From: Planctomycetota bacterium
Lineage (GTDB): Bacteria > Planctomycetota > Phycisphaerae > WQYP01
Reading direction: 5' to 3'
Assembly: GCA_021798635.1 (NCBI GenBank)
Contig: JAJZGH010000225.1
Span: 1-7,957 of the forward strand
DNA length: 7,957 nt
Below, one piece after another: positions 6,331 through 7,957 of the stretch (position 1 is its first letter; the number at the start of each line of letters is the position of its first letter). Made by a program: the position numbers and the translations under genes. The notes under the pieces were generated by a model. That model had not been told where the DNA came from and did no database searches. It saw only the letters and a list, made by a program, of their open reading frames with translations.

Positions 6331-7957
6331 TCACCTGAATTGGCAGGTACACCGATAACTTCCTGGCTGAACGGCCAAGATGGTCTGGCCGGGCATGATG
6401 CGCACTACCCCCACAGCCGCGCCCGCCAATAAATGGTGATTGATGCGAATCGTGTGCGAGTCATGAGTGGGCACGCAGACGTGGGCCACAGTGCCAGGCG
6501 GAATGATGAATGTCATAATCAAGCGGTGTCCGCCCCGTCGCCAATTGCTGACAATTTTGCCAAGCACGGAATCGTAGCTCGTGTGAACCCATTTTAAATT
6601 CTTTGGAACAGATGGGCGGATTTCCAGTTGATGGCCAGGCGCGTTCGCCATGTCAATGCGTATACCGCCCAAGCCATTGTAGAACCATTGTTCGATATGC
6701 CCCAGCATAAAGTGATCTTGCGAATCGTTGGCGTCGCAGTTCCAGGCCTCCGTTAACGCTGTGGCTCCATGCGCGATCTGATATCCGTAACTTGGCGGAG
6801 TGGTTTGCGTGGCCATTTTATAAAGCAAAGACGATTGCCCTGCGTCCATTAGGGCCTGCACCACATAATGAAAGCCAATATCACCCGCCGTGGTGTGATA
6901 GCCATGCTTACGAATATTGGCTATTAAGTTAGCGAGCACTTTGGATCGATCCGCTTTCCTGGCAATTCCGGTCGCTAGAGCCATGGCATTCGCACATTGG
7001 CTGCCGCGATCATATTGGCCGGTCGCGGGATGATAGAATCGTTGATTGAATGCCGCCCGGACGTGCATGGCCTCGGCGGCAAAATGCCGTGCGGCTTGAA
7101 GATGGCCCAATATACGGGAGATTTTTACCAGGGTGGTCAAATCTCGATACCACGTAGCGGTGGCGGTTACACCCATGCTCGTTAATTGCTCGAAACCCGG
7201 TGCTCCAGGCCCCAGGTCAAACCAGTCGCCCAGGCCATACGCCAGAATATTATTTCTGGCCCGGGATTTCAGATAGCGCAGGTAACGGACCATCATTTGA
7301 TAATTTTGGGATAATATCCGCTTATCGCCAAAATATTGGTACGTCAGCCAGGGATCAAGCACGCAGGCGCTGCCCCATTCCGGGGAATCGGTAAATCCGC
7401 CCGGATAGTTGAAATATTCCGGCGCAAAATCCGGCACCATGCCGTTTGGCCACTGTGCATCACGCATATTAGCGGCGGTTTGCTCATACAATTTGGGCAC
7501 GAAATAATTGTCCATGATCCCCGGCCCCACCAGATAGGTGTCTTCCAGCCACCCGGTTTTCTCCCGTGTGGGGCAATCGGTGATAATACTGGTCATGTTG
7601 TTGACCATGGCCATGGTGATGAGGCGGCTGATCTTGTTGAGCAGCTTATTGCTGCAGGTAAACTGGCCGATTGTGGCCGACGAAGTGTGCGTCGCCTGCC
7701 CGATGACGCTTACTACAACCGGCTTGGCACTGGGATGTGGACCGCCTGCGGCAAGCGCGTCAATTTGGACGTAGCGGAAGCCGAAATAGGAAAAAATGGG
7801 GTGAAACGTTTCCACACCTTTGCCGTCAAGGGTGTAAATACACCAGATCGGACCGGCACAGGATTGCCACTCGGTGCCGTTGGAATGCAGCAATTCAGAT
7901 GGGTACACGATCAGTCGGGATCCCGCCGGCCCCGTGGCCTTGATAACGAATCGCCCC
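6331..7957 (-). CDS. GH78 alpha-L-rhamnosidase, N-terminal part beyond the window edge
   Basis: Predicted to hydrolyse terminal alpha-L-rhamnose from plant or microbial glycans or glycosides; GH78 enzymes invert configuration. The reading frame stays open to the right edge, giving 541 visible residues, so the GTG at 7906-7908 is internal and not the true start. Counting from the first visible residue, about 1-75 are the end of the beta-sandwich domain (FRYVQID), about 95-435 the (alpha/alpha)6 catalytic barrel, and the rest the C-terminal beta domain (HQLEIRPSVP onward). TDCPTREKTGWLED contains the general-acid Glu at about 132, and HGATALTEAWN the probable general-base Glu at about 403. GDWFD and PEWGSA are further GH78-type blocks. 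Whether it has a signal peptide cannot be seen, since the N terminus is missing. It converges on the exporter operon and is probably an independent transcription unit. The family call is strong; substrate specificity within GH78 is not resolved. Confidence 0.9.
   Translation of the reverse strand, partial: GRFVIKATGPAGSRLIVYPSELLHSNGTEWQSCAGPIWCIYTLDGKGVETFHPIFSYFGFRYVQIDALAAGGPHPSAKPVVVSVIGQATHTSSATIGQFTCSNKLLNKISRLITMAMVNNMTSIITDCPTREKTGWLEDTYLVGPGIMDNYFVPKLYEQTAANMRDAQWPNGMVPDFAPEYFNYPGGFTDSPEWGSACVLDPWLTYQYFGDKRILSQNYQMMVRYLRYLKSRARNNILAYGLGDWFDLGPGAPGFEQLTSMGVTATATWYRDLTTLVKISRILGHLQAARHFAAEAMHVRAAFNQRFYHPATGQYDRGSQCANAMALATGIARKADRSKVLANLIANIRKHGYHTTAGDIGFHYVVQALMDAGQSSLLYKMATQTTPPSYGYQIAHGATALTEAWNCDANDSQDHFMLGHIEQWFYNGLGGIRIDMANAPGHQLEIRPSVPKNLKWVHTSYDSVLGKIVSNWRRGGHRLIMTFIIPPGTVAHVCVPTHDSHTIRINHHLLAGAAVGVVRIMPGQTILAVQPGSYRCTCQFR

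Noticed and set aside
7906..7908. GTG as the start of the rhamnosidase gene
   Set aside because: The frame stays open to the window edge with GH78-like sequence (GRFVIKATGPAGSRL) upstream of it, so the GTG is an internal valine codon.

Overview
The window looks like an ordinary chromosomal stretch from a Gram-negative (diderm) bacterium. The evidence is a periplasmic adaptor protein encoded with an ABC exporter, and a polysaccharide-type glycosidase. Base composition is moderately GC-rich and looks similar across the window, with no insertion sequence, integrase, CRISPR array, tRNA or rRNA. I cannot name the phylum with confidence. A two-domain ArsA, a ybhGFSR-type exporter and a GH78 rhamnosidase together would fit an environmental heterotroph, but that is only a guess.

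Layout. Positions 1-921 hold the C-terminal (A2) half of an ArsA-type arsenite-pump ATPase. A stop codon lies in frame at 4-6, inside what reads as the Ala/Pro linker joining the A1 and A2 halves, so this ArsA is split, broken or affected by an indel. After a 186-bp gap (922-1107), four tightly packed plus-strand genes (1108-6237) form one operon: a membrane-fusion protein, a double-ATPase ABC protein and two ABC-2 permeases. Their order and sequence match the E. coli ybhG-ybhF-ybhS-ybhR exporter. A 93-bp convergent gap (6238-6330) with a weak hairpin separates them from a minus-strand GH78 alpha-L-rhamnosidase. That gene runs off the right edge, so its N-terminal part is missing.

How they work together. 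YbhS and YbhR would form the inner-membrane channel, YbhF would be the fused ATPase pair, and YbhG would span the periplasm to an outer-membrane channel (TolC type) that is not in this window. The ArsA half lies on the same strand upstream, but the gap means co-transcription cannot be assumed. The rhamnosidase is transcribed convergently and is probably unrelated.

I found no wholly new system. The most notable points are the interrupted ArsA and the clear asymmetry of the two ATP sites predicted in YbhF.
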